This document shows positions 1 through 10,930 of a DNA stretch of 51,644 nt, one piece after another (positions within the stretch are counted from its first letter, which is position 1; each line of letters opens with the position of its first letter). Origin of the DNA: an uncultured Acidobacteriota bacterium. GTDB lineage: Bacteria; Acidobacteriota; Terriglobia; Bryobacterales; Bryobacteraceae. The translations under genes and the position numbers were made by a program. The stretch is taken from positions 1 to 51,644 of the forward strand of contig CADECY010000065.1 in assembly GCA_902825945.1 (NCBI GenBank), given 5' to 3'. Below the pieces are notes generated by a model, which was not told the origin of the DNA, did no database searches, and worked only from the letters and a program-made list of their open reading frames with translations.

Positions 1-97
1 CGTGCGTGGGGTTCGAATACGCCTCGAGATTCAGCCAGGGTTCGCTGTTCCAGTGATAGAGCGAAGGCAGTGTGTAGGCGTCGGTGACCGGAAGCAT
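1..97 (-). CDS. N-terminal fragment of a RiPP-operon gene (possibly SagB-like dehydrogenase), cut by window edge
   Basis: An ATG at 97 opens a frame that runs off the left edge after 32 residues, reading MLPVTDAYTLPSLYHWNSEP and onward. An AAGGA ribosome binding site lies just upstream and overlaps the stop of the YcaO gene (TGA at 109-107), so the gene is translationally coupled to the RiPP operon. The YH-x2-S arrangement near residue 14 loosely recalls the start of SagB/ThcOx flavin dehydrogenases, which oxidise azolines to azoles and commonly follow YcaO genes. That identity is a guess from context; the visible part is too short to decide. A transporter or an unrelated gene is possible. 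Confidence 0.5.
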   Translation of the reverse strand, partial: MLPVTDAYTLPSLYHWNSEPWLNLEAYSNPTH

Positions 98-106
98 GGT
101 GTCCTT

Positions 107-1423
107 TCAGGCGAGTGGATGCGGGCAGGGATTGAGTCCCGCCGGAGTCGCCACATCTTTCCGGTATCCCAGAATACGCGGAAGTTCGAACAGCCGCCGT
201 CCACCGAGCCGTTCCTCTCCGAACCCGAAGTGCATCGGCTGCAGTTGCTCGGCGAGCGCCCGTACAACCCGGATGCCATAGGGGCGCACGTCGTCCGTCG
301 TCAGGTCCACGAACGCGACACGGCTGCCCGTCCGCTCGAGTCCCGCGACCGCCGTGGCAAGATCGGATTCCGGGTTCCCGCTCGAACGATTCGGGAGATC
401 CGTCAATTTCTGTTTCCTCCCGTTTTCGAGCAGGAAAGCCATTTCGTGAATCCGATCCGCCTCCATCAGGTAGGCGCTGTGGTCATGCAATGTCCGGATG
501 TCGGAATACTGTTTGAGCTTTTGTCCGGCGTTCTGCTCCCGAAACCGCCGCACCTCTCCGGGGCGGATCTGCCCGATCTCGAACAGCGACTTTCTCGCCG
601 CGACCTCCGGATCGAGGTGGCATCCGAGACCCACGAGCACGGCGGGATCGCGCTTGCCGTCGCCCAGCGAAACCGCCATCATGACGCTCATGGGCAGGTC
701 CGTGGTGAGATTGAAGACCTTGGTCTCGACACCGAACCGCCGGTAGTGCGACCGGATCGCGCCCGCGAATCCGCCCTCGAACTCCACCTCCGGGGCCGGA
801 AGCCGGTGCATCCAGTGTGCGAGAAATCCATCGCGCTCGGCCAACTCGTACAGCCCAGCGAGAATCGCACGGTCGAGGTCCGGACCGGCGGCAAGACCGT
901 TCGAGGTCGGGGCGCAGTATGAGTCGGCCCCATCAGGTCCGGTGTAGTTCAGATACACGAGAAAAGCCGGCACCCATATCGGCTCGCCCTGGGGGAGATT
1001 CACCGCCCGCACCCAGCCGGTCTCGGCGTCGCTGTTCCACTGGAGATAGGGGAAGCCCGGCCGGCCACACTGCTCGGCGGAGTAGAGTACCAAGTCTTCC
1101 GGGCCGATCGACGGACCATCCAGGCCCGCGCGCTTTGCCCGCACGATTCGCTTCGAGTCCGGGTGATAGGCGCAGTAGCGCTCGATAGCCTCGCCAATCG
1201 CGCCCCCGATCGCCTCGCTGTCGGTGAGACCCTTGCCCGCAGTCATGCGCTCGTCGGACCCGGTTTTTTTGAAGTCGAAGTTCGACAACTGGGCGTGATA
1301 GATCACCGTGCCGGGCGGCTCGTCAGCGCCACGACGAACACGGGTGAGACTCTTGATCACGCCCGTCCGCGGACTGACGAGATCCAGTAGTCCCTCCACT
1401 TGCGGACTCAATACGGGTGTCAT
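107..1423 (-). CDS. YcaO-domain cyclodehydratase (TOMM/LAP type)
   Basis: 438-residue YcaO protein. Family members use ATP to activate the backbone amide of a precursor peptide so that Cys, Ser or Thr side chains cyclise to azolines. Visible family features are the segment EAIGGAIGEAIERYCAY, the CAPTSNGLAAG stretch followed by an ELAERDGF helix, and a C-terminus ending NPCPHPLA. The last contains PxPxP at residues 432-436; this Pro-rich tail is typical of azoline-forming YcaO enzymes and places the end of the chain near the active site. The ATG at 1423 overlaps the TGA of the E1-like gene (ATGA), so the two are coupled. An upstream extension of the frame to 1729 lies inside that gene and is rejected. 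Together with the E1-like protein it should form the cyclodehydratase acting on the precursor at 4422-4745. Its exact substrate residues are inferred. Confidence 0.9.
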   Translation of the reverse strand: MTPVLSPQVEGLLDLVSPRTGVIKSLTRVRRGADEPPGTVIYHAQLSNFDFKKTGSDERMTAGKGLTDSEAIGGAIGEAIERYCAYHPDSKRIVRAKRAGLDGPSIGPEDLVLYSAEQCGRPGFPYLQWNSDAETGWVRAVNLPQGEPIWVPAFLVYLNYTGPDGADSYCAPTSNGLAAGPDLDRAILAGLYELAERDGFLAHWMHRLPAPEVEFEGGFAGAIRSHYRRFGVETKVFNLTTDLPMSVMMAVSLGDGKRDPAVLVGLGCHLDPEVAARKSLFEIGQIRPGEVRRFREQNAGQKLKQYSDIRTLHDHSAYLMEADRIHEMAFLLENGRKQKLTDLPNRSSGNPESDLATAVAGLERTGSRVAFVDLTTDDVRPYGIRVVRALAEQLQPMHFGFGEERLGGRRLFELPRILGYRKDVATPAGLNPCPHPLA

Positions 1424-2541
1424 GCGGTGGTTCCCTTCGGAGAGCACGCCGGGCACCAGGGCTTCCGCAACACGACATGCTTCTTGATGCTCAACTCGAT
1501 CAGATCGAGGACAGCAATGCGCCCAACCGTTGGTGAGGGCATCGCGCCGGTGAGCAGCTTGAACACTTCGAGTCCGGTCAAGTTGGCGGCCACGCCCACG
1601 GCGTAATTGAGGTTCTCCCGGCGTCCGCTGTCGTCGAGCTTTCTCTTGTCGAGCATTCTCTGGAAGGCAAAGTCGGCCTCCGGATCCTCGGCGCAGGCGA
1701 CGGCCCGCATCTTGTAACAAAGGAAGCAAGCCGTCTCACCCGGCACCACCGTGGGTCCGATGATCGCTTCCATTCCGGTCACCGAACACGATGTCCAGCG
1801 GATCTTGCGGGCTAGGCACACGCGGTTGAGTTTGTATATTTGCGACGACTGCCCAGCGTCGAGGCAGCAGACGGCGAAGTCCGCTCCCGCGACCGCCTCC
1901 TCGACGTCGGCGTCGGACTCGAGCGGTCCGGTATGCACCATGACCCGGGTGTCCGGCGACGATGCATGAATCCTGTGTCTCACGGCCTCGACCCGGAGCG
2001 ATCCGGCGTCGCCCAGCGAAAACACGGGCGACAGGTACGGGTCCGCGGGGGCGACGGGCAACGAATCCACGCACCTCACGGTTCCGATTCCCCCGCTCGC
2101 CAGCGCGAGGGCGACGGCCGAGCCGCCGCCGCCCATTCCGAGGATCGCCACGTCCGCCCGTCGTAGCTTCTCCTGGGCGCCGCGCGGATCCGCGGCCACC
2201 TCACGGAGAAAATTCGCCTGCGGCTCGATGCCGGCCTGCTCGGTCAACGTGGCGGCGGCGTCTTCCAGTAAATTCTGCTCCGCCAGCAACTGAAGAGCGC
2301 CGTGCAAATCGTCCGGCTGGAAGATGTCCGATACGCTTTCCTCGATTTCCCGAATGCCGTGGCGGCCATCGAGCAGCGGGATCACGTGTTCCTGGAATTC
2401 GCGGAAGAAGTGGCCCTTCAGTTTGATCTTGCGGCGCTCCGAGATGAAGCGCAGAACTTCTTCTCCGTCGTTGCCGGGCGGCTCAAATAATACGTAAAAG
2501 TGACTCAGAAGCCTGGGTTTCTGGTATTCGAGTTTGGGCAT
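1420..2541 (-). CDS. TOMM leader-binding E1/ThiF-like protein
   Basis: 373 residues. Residues 1-100 look like a RiPP recognition element (a winged-helix leader-peptide binder). Residues 130-345 form a ThiF/E1-like Rossmann domain with a glycine loop GMGGGG at 135-140. Two CxxC pairs, CFLC at 272-275 and CPAC at 363-366, are the usual structural zinc site. In cyclodehydratase systems such a protein brings the precursor to YcaO rather than adenylating a ubiquitin-like partner. The start at 2541 has a GGAG site about 6 nt upstream and lies inside the 3' end of the radical SAM gene (59-nt overlap). No in-frame start near the end of the upstream gene fits better, and the N-terminal domain is needed for leader binding. 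Downstream it overlaps the YcaO gene by 4 nt. Assignment to the family is firm; the mode of leader binding is inferred. Confidence 0.88.
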   Translation of the reverse strand: MPKLEYQKPRLLSHFYVLFEPPGNDGEEVLRFISERRKIKLKGHFFREFQEHVIPLLDGRHGIREIEESVSDIFQPDDLHGALQLLAEQNLLEDAAATLTEQAGIEPQANFLREVAADPRGAQEKLRRADVAILGMGGGGSAVALALASGGIGTVRCVDSLPVAPADPYLSPVFSLGDAGSLRVEAVRHRIHASSPDTRVMVHTGPLESDADVEEAVAGADFAVCCLDAGQSSQIYKLNRVCLARKIRWTSCSVTGMEAIIGPTVVPGETACFLCYKMRAVACAEDPEADFAFQRMLDKRKLDDSGRRENLNYAVGVAANLTGLEVFKLLTGAMPSPTVGRIAVLDLIELSIKKHVVLRKPWCPACSPKGTTA

Positions 2542-4384
2542 GTGGCGCTCCAGCGGGAGGGAAGACCGGGCGGTTCCGCTGCACGGGGAGGCTTGCGAAG
2601 TGCCCGTCGATCTCCACCAGTAGTTTCATTTCGATCAGGGCCTCGATCGCTCGGCTGACGTCCGGCTCCGGAACATCGAGTCCTTTCGCCAGCGCGGCGA
2701 GTGTCTGCCCCGTGTCGCATCGCAACAGGATCTTGGCCTCGAGGCCGGTGACCAGCCGGGAACCAGCGCTCGCGCAGGGGCGCGTATCGCTGATCACGAT
2801 GTCTCCGTTCTCGGCGAGCACCGCGTCCAGCTTGGCGTAGTTCTCGGGCTTCATCTCCGGATTCCGGACTTTGTACCACTCGTCGATCGCGTTCTTGACG
2901 CCGATGACGTATTCGCGAGGCTGCCGGCCGTCCGGGTATTCGAAATCGAAGAAATAGGCGAGGCGCTCGAGATCCCGCCGACCGAACGGATACACATAAT
3001 AATAGGCGGGCGAAGGCCGTACGCCGCGGAGACCGAACTGCTCCCGGCGTGTGAAGAAGGGGCTAAAACGGTCCAGCCGGATGGGTGAACACGAGGCAGG
3101 CGGCTGCAGATGAGTGAGCAAAGGAAGCAGCGTCTCCATCTTGGTGTACTCGGCGGGATCCTCTCCCGGAAAGCCACACAGGAGATTCCACGCGGGCATG
3201 ATGCCCGCCTCCTCGCACCACCGGAGCAGCTGAATGTTCTGCATGCCGGTGCAGCCCTTGTTCATGAGCGCCAGAACCTGACTCGACAGGCTCTCGATCC
3301 CGGGCTGGACGGACTTCACGCCGCCGGCGCGCAGCAACCGAATCTGCTCCTGCTTGATGTTGGCCTTGATTTCGTAGAACAGCTCGAGGTCGAGGCCGCT
3401 CGCCTGTAGGCGCGGGAACAATACCGGAACGAAGCGCAGGTCGAGGATGTTGTCGACGCAACTGATCCGCTTGATCCCGTAGCGCTCGGAGAGATCCTTC
3501 ATCTCCTGGAAGGCGCGGTCCACGGACTTGCTCCGGAACTCCATCGTGTCGCCATTCAGGCCGCAGAAAGTGCAGTGGTGCTTGGCTCCCCACCAGCACC
3601 CGCGGGAGGTTTCGATGAGCAGGTCGATCTTCAGCTTTGGGGCAAGCGGGGACTGGCCGAGGCGCTCGAAATAGTCCGAGTACTCCGGATACGGCAACGC
3701 GTCGAGATCCCGGACCATGTCCGGAGTGGTGAGCTCCCGGCTCACGCCTTGGCGCAGGATCCCGGGAATCGGTGTCGTGTCACCCTCGCGCAACAGTTGA
3801 ACGAGGAGCCGGGGAAATGCAACGTCTCCTTCGCGCGTGCACACGTAGTCGATGATGGGGAACGACTTCAGAAGCTGGAGCCCCATCTCGCCCTCACAGT
3901 TCGCGCCGCCAAACACGATGATCGGCGGATCTGGCAGTTGTTTCAGCCGCTGTGCCACCGCCACGCAAACGCAGGTCTGGTGGAAAGTCGTGGTGAAGCC
4001 CACGACCTTGGGCTTCAATGCCCGGATCTTCTCGACGCACCCGTCGATGAATTGGCTGGCACCTTCGCGAGCTTCATTTATCTGTTTGATCAGGCTTGCC
4101 TGGGCGAAGCGCGCCAGCACCTTGGCGACATACTCCTCCGGGGCCGGAATCCGGTCGCCGAAGAGCGCGCTGGCAAAGAACCACTCACCGATCAGTGACT
4201 CCGACGGGAGGGATTCGGAAATCTGATTATACAGTTCGACACCGATGGTCTCGGCCAAGTCGAAGTTACAGTAGACGATCCGCGTGGTAAACCCGAGGCG
4301 ATCGGCCTCAGCCTTCAACAGACTGACGCCGATCGCCGGGCGATCCACATCGGCAAATGGCAAAACGGCGATGACGGCATCCAT
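2483..4384 (-). CDS. B12-binding radical SAM RiPP maturase (rSAM_ocin_1-like)
   Basis: 633 residues. The N-terminal part (about 1-240) resembles a cobalamin-binding domain, including VFGGANCEGEMG near 157-168. The radical SAM core follows, with cysteines at C263, C271 and C274. The spacing is C-x7-C-x2-C instead of the canonical C-x3-C-x2-C, within RGCWWGAKHHCTFCGLNG; this form is known from the ribosomal-peptide-maturation radical SAM family 1. Later core segments include ESLSSQVLALMNKG and WNLLCGFPGED. The C-terminal region after about 540 looks like a winged helix. Members modify peptide backbones or side chains, often by C-methylation; which reaction happens here cannot be read from sequence. 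The start at 4384 has AGGTGA upstream, 37 nt after the precursor stop. The last 20 or so residues overlap the E1-like gene and look poorly constrained. Confidence 0.9.
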   Translation of the reverse strand: MDAVIAVLPFADVDRPAIGVSLLKAEADRLGFTTRIVYCNFDLAETIGVELYNQISESLPSESLIGEWFFASALFGDRIPAPEEYVAKVLARFAQASLIKQINEAREGASQFIDGCVEKIRALKPKVVGFTTTFHQTCVCVAVAQRLKQLPDPPIIVFGGANCEGEMGLQLLKSFPIIDYVCTREGDVAFPRLLVQLLREGDTTPIPGILRQGVSRELTTPDMVRDLDALPYPEYSDYFERLGQSPLAPKLKIDLLIETSRGCWWGAKHHCTFCGLNGDTMEFRSKSVDRAFQEMKDLSERYGIKRISCVDNILDLRFVPVLFPRLQASGLDLELFYEIKANIKQEQIRLLRAGGVKSVQPGIESLSSQVLALMNKGCTGMQNIQLLRWCEEAGIMPAWNLLCGFPGEDPAEYTKMETLLPLLTHLQPPASCSPIRLDRFSPFFTRREQFGLRGVRPSPAYYYVYPFGRRDLERLAYFFDFEYPDGRQPREYVIGVKNAIDEWYKVRNPEMKPENYAKLDAVLAENGDIVISDTRPCASAGSRLVTGLEAKILLRCDTGQTLAALAKGLDVPEPDVSRAIEALIEMKLLVEIDGHFASLPVQRNRPVFPPAGAPHAQTRIPETQASESLLRII

Positions 4385-4394
4385 GTTTCACCTA

Positions 4395-4415
4395 TCCGGC
4401 TGTCAATTGGCCGGA
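4395..4415 (-). promoter_or_regulatory. Inverted repeat between precursor and maturase genes
   Basis: TCCGGC, 9 nt, GCCGGA: perfect 6-bp arms in the 37-nt gap after the precursor stop and before the maturase ribosome binding site. No U-tract follows, so it is not a standard terminator. It may slow or attenuate downstream expression or protect the precursor mRNA end, keeping precursor in excess over enzyme. Function is inferred. Confidence 0.45.
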
Positions 4416-4421
4416 CGCGGT

Positions 4422-4745
4422 TTACATGCCGAAGCCACCGAAGCCACCGCCAAAGCCGCCGCCACCACCGCCACTTTCAATGCAGGGTCCGCACTGGCAT
4501 TCGCAAACCGTGATGATGGGGCGAATGCAGCGCCAGCAATAGACGATACGCTGGCGGCTTATCGTGCAAATCTGCGGTGACAATTGGGCGGGCGTCGCGG
4601 CGGCGCCACTACCGCCACCGATGAGAGCGGAGACCTTTTCGTAGGCCTTCATCTCCTCCTCGGTGATGTTCATCTTCGCGAGTTTGTCTTCGATTGCGGC
4701 CACCCGCATTTCGAGAGACTTTGGGTCAGAGGGTTTATCGGCCAT
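4422..4745 (-). CDS. RiPP precursor peptide, Cys-rich core with Gly/Phe tail
   Basis: 107 residues. The start at 4745 is set by an excellent AGGAGG site 6 nt upstream; the frame extends to 4826 but without such a site. Residues 1-42 form a charged, helix-prone leader (for example MRVAAIEDKLAKM), ending in LIGGG at 41-45, a possible cleavage zone. The core holds seven cysteines at 60, 70, 73, 81, 83, 85 and 88, with an alternating CECQC at 81-85. The tail from 92 is almost only Gly and Phe, ending GGGFGGFGM. Ser and Thr are few between the cysteines, so Cys would be the main cyclised residue (inference). It is the first gene of the operon, directly before the maturase, E1-like and YcaO genes. 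I do not recognise this precursor as any named family; the Gly-rich stretch recalls microcin B17 only in composition. Confidence 0.85.
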   Translation of the reverse strand: MADKPSDPKSLEMRVAAIEDKLAKMNITEEEMKAYEKVSALIGGGSGAAATPAQLSPQICTISRQRIVYCWRCIRPIITVCECQCGPCIESGGGGGGFGGGFGGFGM

Positions 4746-4867
4746 TTCGAGCCTCCTGGGCACAGTAAGTCTTTCGCGCGCACGGTGGCGCGCACTTACG
4801 CGAACGATCATGGCAAGCCCGGGCACTTCCGCTCTCCGTCGCGGCTCCGATGTCCCGGACAGCCCTG

Positions 4868-4896
4868 ATTATGCATCCGGTCTTCGGCAAAGTCAA
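4868..4896 (-). promoter_or_regulatory. Sigma70-type promoter of the RiPP operon
   Basis: On the minus strand TTGACT (4896-4891) and CATAAT (4873-4868) are separated by exactly 17 nt. Transcription would start near 4861, giving a leader of about 115 nt before the precursor ATG at 4745. It is the best two-element match I saw in the window. The rest of the stretch from 4746 to about 5060 shows no gene. Confidence 0.65.
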
Positions 4897-5061
4897 CGGA
4901 AAACTCCGTCCGATGCTGGGAAATATTCGAGGCCAAGTACGCGGGCCACTCGCGAGGGCCAAGGGTGCGCGGCCGGAGACATCCTTGACATTTCAGCCGT
5001 GATTCTTGCTGGGAGCGTGTCTTGCCGGAAAACACGGTTCGCGTAACGCAAGGATCCAGTA

Positions 5062-5385
5062 GGGCGAACTACGAGATCGCGGTGAACCTGACGTCTAGCG
5101 ATCGTCAAAGAGGCGCAAGGCGACCCGGCCGAAGCTCAACGCCTGCACCGGCGGAGCCTGGAGATCAAAGAGAAGTTGCTCGGAGGTGCTCATCCTGAGG
5201 TCGCGCGCTCTCTGTGTACAACCGCGGTACGTTCCTTGTCCGGTCAGGCCGGATCGCCAAAGGCGCGGCACTGTTGCGCGAAGCGCTGGGACTGTTCGAG
5301 GCCGAACTGCCGCCCACGCATCCGAAACATCGCCGATTGCCGGGCGCGATTGGCCAAGCTCCATCGGCTGAACGAAAAAAGCGAT
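5062..5385 (+). pseudogene. Decayed kinesin-light-chain-type TPR fragment
   Basis: Three forward frames read in turn give one continuous TPR pattern. NYEIAVNLT is readable near 5066-5093. After a shift comes KEAQGDPAEAQRLHRRSLEI and then KEKLLGGAHPEVARSL up to about 5210. After another shift comes GRIAKGAALLREALGLFEAE, then LPPTHPKHRRL. This is the repeat style of kinesin-light-chain TPR proteins, common in acidobacteria. At least two frameshifts and the absence of both ends mark it as a relic. It lies between the RiPP promoter and the methyltransferase gene, so it separates the two units and encodes nothing functional. Confidence 0.7.
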
Positions 5386-5462
5386 AACCGCGTAGGGATT
5401 GGCACCCGCGAGCCCGCTCTATTCGAGTGAGAGACGAAATCGAAGAGACTGAGGAGAATCAA

Positions 5463-6401
5463 ATGACACTGACTGCTGACACGACGAACATACTGGACTC
5501 GGTGGACCAAGGGCTCACTGGGCAGCTCGAGACCGGAAGGACTTCGGCGGCATTGGAGGAGCTGTTCGACTATCTGCTGTACCGAAGGTCCGAGGGAGGA
5601 AGCGCCTGGGCAGACGAAGCCTCGGCCCTGCTCTCCCATCCGCTACGCACCGCGCTTCACCAGGACCCGTTCACTTTCAGGGCATTCGCCAAGCCGAGAG
5701 GCTACGCGGGAGATGCCGTCATGATGGATTACATCTACGGGCTGGGCGAAGCTGCTGCAGCCGAGGCCCACGCCACCCCGCTCGGACGCGAGATCTTCCG
5801 CTACATGGGTACCCGCCCCTCGGCGAAAGCGGTGCGATTCCGCCGCCGACTGATCGCGAGCATGATTGACCGGGCAGCCTCGAGGGGAGAAACCCGCGTG
5901 CTAGCCCTGGCGAGCGGCCACTTGCGCGAGGTGGAACTGTCCAACGCGGCGATTGACCGCCGGCTCGCCGAGTTCACCGCGTTCGATCAGGACGGGCGCA
6001 GCCTCGAGGTGGTTTCTCGCGACTACGCGCGCTTCGGCGTTCAGCCGATGCAGGGTTCCGTGCGGCACATCCTCTCCGGCAAAGCTGCTCTCGGCGAGTA
6101 CGATCTCGTCTACGCGGCGGGGTTGTTCGATTACCTCACGCAACCGGTGGCGAGGGCATTGACCCAACGAATGTTCTCGATGACCCGTCCGGGCGGAACC
6201 CTGCTGATTCCCAATTTCGCGCGCGACATTCGCGACGCCGGATACATGGAGTCGTTCATGGACTGGCACCTGATCTACCGCGACACGGCGGAGATGCTCG
6301 ATCTTGCGGCGGCCCTGCCCGGACAGTCCGTAGAGCACCGTCGATGCTTCAGCGATCCGTACGGCGCGGTCGTCTATCTCTCGATCACGAAAAGCCTCTG
6401 A
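5463..6401 (+). CDS. Class I SAM methyltransferase, EF/3-OH-PAME biosynthesis-like
   Basis: 312 residues. The start at 5463 is chosen because AGGAG lies 6 nt upstream; the frame opens earlier (5427) without a site. The segment FAKPRGYAGDAVMMDYIYG (about residues 76-94) is characteristic of proteins annotated as extracellular factor 3-hydroxypalmitic acid methyl ester biosynthesis methyltransferases. A SAM-binding motif I is visible as VLALASGHLREVELS, followed by a TAFDQDG acidic loop and YDLVYAAGLFDYL. The C-terminal half is a Rossmann methyltransferase fold. The substrate is unknown. It is divergent from the RiPP operon and separated by a relic, so a role in peptide tailoring is possible but has no direct support. 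No downstream partner gene is visible. Confidence 0.75.
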   Translation: MTLTADTTNILDSVDQGLTGQLETGRTSAALEELFDYLLYRRSEGGSAWADEASALLSHPLRTALHQDPFTFRAFAKPRGYAGDAVMMDYIYGLGEAAAAEAHATPLGREIFRYMGTRPSAKAVRFRRRLIASMIDRAASRGETRVLALASGHLREVELSNAAIDRRLAEFTAFDQDGRSLEVVSRDYARFGVQPMQGSVRHILSGKAALGEYDLVYAAGLFDYLTQPVARALTQRMFSMTRPGGTLLIPNFARDIRDAGYMESFMDWHLIYRDTAEMLDLAAALPGQSVEHRRCFSDPYGAVVYLSITKSL

Positions 6402-7326
6402 ATCCCGGCCGTGGCGAGGGATTCGAGCGGGACCATCCGATCGATCAATCAAGCGGCAGAGCGCCGCGGAAGGTGAAACTGATGCCAAGAGTCCGGACCA
6501 AATCTGCGGGCTGGCGCGTTCAGGTTGAACCTGCTCGCGTGGATAGGAGCAGTCATCAAGGGTCTCCGGGCGGACGCTCTCCGCCCATCCTTCGTGAAGG
6601 AGACGATCAAGAATGTTGCAAATCATCACAAGGGCCGGGAGGCTCGACCTTGCGCGCCGGTCTGGGAGACGATGCGGTGAACTCCGCCTGCGGCGCCAGC
6701 CGCGCGGCCTGTTCTGCCGGAATTGCAAACTCGCTTACGAAGAAGCAACAAACCCAGCGGCGCGCATGGCCGCGTTGTGCCCGGATCAGCTATTCTCCCC
6801 CCGACTGAACCCCTGGCCGCTTGCAGAAGCGCTCGCCGCCGGTGCGGACCTGACGCGCCCATCCGTGGGGCGATGGTGGCTGACGACATTCGCGTGATCG
6901 ACATCGAAAGGCCTCGCCTGATCTTCCCTCTCCGCCGGGGGGCGATGCCGCGCGGTAACGCGGGAACCATCAGCGGCGAAGGAGGCGGTAACGGCCAAAT
7001 CCGTGCCGGCTGGGACAAGTGACCGTCGGCAACCGGCTCCCGGTTCCAATCTCGATCGGCCCGCTCGCGAGGCAGAGGAGGCTCACGCCATCGCCTCCGT
7101 TTGCGCATGGCAGTTGCGCGCGGTCAACGGATTCGATCTGGCCGCCGCCAGCAGCACACATGGCCGGCTGATCGAAGGAAAGTGCGTGAGCCGGATCCGG
7201 CCGAGTGTTCAAGCAACGGCCTGGAGCTGAACGGCCAGATGGCTCGCGCGGTACTGCGGCCGGATGCTCCTCTCGGAAGAGGTTTTGCAACCATCGCGGA
7301 TGGCGCGGCGCCCGCGCACCCTCCCC
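6402..7326. other. 925-bp stretch without a supported gene
   Basis: Short frames occur on both strands but none matches a family I know. The best candidate is 6613-6897 (+), 94 codons, with AAGGAGA upstream and an FCRNC motif; I found no further support for it. No RNA gene, repeat or terminator was seen. The stretch may be decayed coding sequence like the relic at 5.1-5.4 kb. Confidence 0.5.
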
Positions 7327-10017
<2,691 letters not shown>

Positions 10018-10056
10018 TTTGCCTCATCTTACAGGAGTTGAGGAAAGCCGTATGCG

Positions 10057-10320
10057 GTGATGCGCCGTTCGGTCATCGAGGGTGTCGTTCTTGCTGGCTT
10101 CATTGCCCAGTGCATCGGAACACCCTACGGCGCCCCCCGAGCTCCACGTGCGAAGGAGCGGATGGGTCAGATCGTGAAGATCACTGCTCGCGCCGGAGAC
10201 ATGCTGGGCGGCAATGCTCGCGCAATCTCCCGGTTCCGCTTCCAGCCGTTTGCCGGATTTGACCGGAGGGCGGCGGAAGAACTGTTTTCGCTTGGGGAAG
10301 GCGAAGCTGTCTTGAATTGA
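10057..10320 (+). CDS. Small hypothetical protein
   Basis: A frame of 87 codons starting at a GTG, divergent from the kinase gene, with GAGG about a dozen nt upstream. Third positions are moderately GC-rich. The product, with segments such as MGQIVKITARAGDMLGGNAR, matches nothing I recognise. It has no clear signal peptide or membrane helix. It could be a spurious frame; the flanking sequence is not clearly coding. Confidence 0.25.
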   Translation: MMRRSVIEGVVLAGFIAQCIGTPYGAPRAPRAKERMGQIVKITARAGDMLGGNARAISRFRFQPFAGFDRRAAEELFSLGEGEAVLN

Positions 10321-10930
10321 AGCACCGGACACACTGGAAAGCGGCGGATAGCGAAGAGGGCTCGGCGCGTATCGGGGGGCTCAACGAACCCGGCACCCCG
10401 GCGCTTTCCTTGTCTGGCATTTGGGCACAGTAGCACCGTTCGTGAGCACGAAGCAGGCCTCGAGTGAGCGCGCGGGTTGCGAACCTGCGCAACGTCGAGA
10501 CGTTGACCGATCTCGGATTCGGACTCGGTGGCGTCCACGTCACTGAAAGCAACTTGCATTCGGGCGTCGCCCGAAACCGGCGCCCTCGTGGCAGCTCGCC
10601 CGCACTCTCGTCAAGACGATTGTCGCCATGGCTCTCTCCTCTGTCGGCGGACGGGCGGCACAAGTGTGGTCTGAGGCGCTGGAGTCAGAGCACTGACGAC
10701 GTGGTCGAGTGATCGATCCGTTGCTGATCTACCTCGCAACCAGCGGTCGTGGCAATACGCCTCCGATTCGGGCAAACCGGTTGAGTCGCTCCGGAATTCG
10801 TGCTGCTCACCGGACCCCGGCGGCCCGGGCAGCTGTATCGCTTCGATCGTGACGGTTCAACCCGGGCAAACCCATCGATCTTTTTTGAGCCGGGCGGGAA
10901 TAAATGCTTCTGGGAAATTGATATCGTCTC
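10321..10930. other. 610-bp stretch without a supported gene
   Basis: Only short frames are present. A minus-strand mini-frame starting at 10629 has a good AGAGGAGA site but ends after about 28 codons. No conserved motif, structured RNA or repeat was recognised. Confidence 0.45.

Noticed and set aside
6613..6897. A 94-codon frame with AAGGAGA upstream and an FCRNC motif.
   Set aside because: No family resemblance, Arg-rich composition and poorly coding surroundings; mentioned only in the region note.
10464..10712. Short frames on both strands before the peroxiredoxin gene, one with a good ribosome site at 10629.
   Set aside because: The frame with the site ends after about 28 codons and none has recognisable sequence.
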